The notes below the pieces were generated by a model. It worked only from the letters and a program-made list of their open reading frames with translations, searched no databases and was not told the DNA's origin. The translations under genes were made by a program, and so were the position numbers. 5,588 nucleotides of DNA from Eggerthellaceae bacterium (GTDB lineage Bacteria > Actinomycetota > Coriobacteriia > Coriobacteriales > Eggerthellaceae): NCBI GenBank assembly GCA_017559045.1, contig JAFYTB010000069.1, positions 1-5,588 on the forward strand, read 5' to 3'. Shown in pieces: positions 5,565 to 5,588 of this stretch (positions are counted from its first letter, which is position 1; every line of letters begins with the position of its first letter).

Positions 5565-5588
5565 GTCACATTTTCACGAAAATGTGAC
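5565..5588. repeat. Perfect 10-bp inverted repeat at the window edge
   Basis: GTCACATTTT and AAAATGTGAC are exact inverted repeats around a CACG tetraloop. An 8-bp palindrome GTAGCTAC (5556-5563) sits beside it. The minus-strand sequence after the stem has no U-run, so it is not a terminator in that direction; the plus-strand continuation is outside the window. It could be an operator, a dispersed intergenic repeat or part of a terminator for an unseen gene. Confidence 0.7.

Noticed and set aside
5406..5588. T-box riboswitch upstream of leuS
   Set aside because: No TGGNACCGCG-like T-box sequence is seen on the minus strand, and the predicted leader is only about 40 nt.
1..5588. Novel multi-gene defence, biosynthetic or mobile system
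   Set aside because: The genes are two housekeeping enzymes, a metabolic dehydrogenase and one membrane protein, all on one strand with separate signals; there is no transposase, integrase, nuclease, toxin or CRISPR repeat.

Overview
The window looks like a chromosomal housekeeping segment from a moderately GC-rich anaerobic bacterium. The style of the LeuRS, the pairing of a zinc ribbon with a DUF4013-type membrane domain, and the YqhD/butanol-dehydrogenase-type alcohol dehydrogenase suggest an Actinomycetota member of class Coriobacteriia (for example Eggerthellaceae). That placement is inference from protein style and was not checked by any search.

All four genes lie on the minus strand, so the reading order runs from the right end to the left. 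(1) 5588-5406 is an upstream intergenic region with a perfect 10-bp hairpin at the window edge, a G-rich tract, and a TATAAT box just ahead of leuS. (2) 5405-2832 is leuS, leucyl-tRNA synthetase, complete at 857 aa, followed by a good intrinsic terminator. (3) 2615-1566 encodes a 349-aa protein with an N-terminal zinc ribbon, a Gln/Pro-rich linker carrying a 17-residue repeat, and a DUF4013-like multi-pass membrane domain. (4) 1483-542 is ddl, D-alanine--D-alanine ligase, complete at 313 aa. Its short leader has a TATAAT box, a perfect 16-bp palindrome, and a small hairpin whose loop is the ribosome binding site. (5) 447-1 is the first 149 codons of an iron-containing alcohol dehydrogenase, cut by the window edge.

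The spacing (82 to 216 bp between complete genes) and the separate promoter-like and terminator-like signals suggest mostly independent transcription units, not one tight operon. Functionally, leuS serves translation, ddl serves peptidoglycan precursor synthesis, the dehydrogenase serves fermentative aldehyde/alcohol redox, and the role of the membrane protein is unknown. No stretch over 300 bases lacks a gene. I see no RNA gene, mobile element, CRISPR array or prophage feature, and no convincing evidence of a new multi-gene system. The points most worth following up are the structured ddl leader, the repeat-bearing zinc-ribbon membrane protein, and the hairpin at the right edge.
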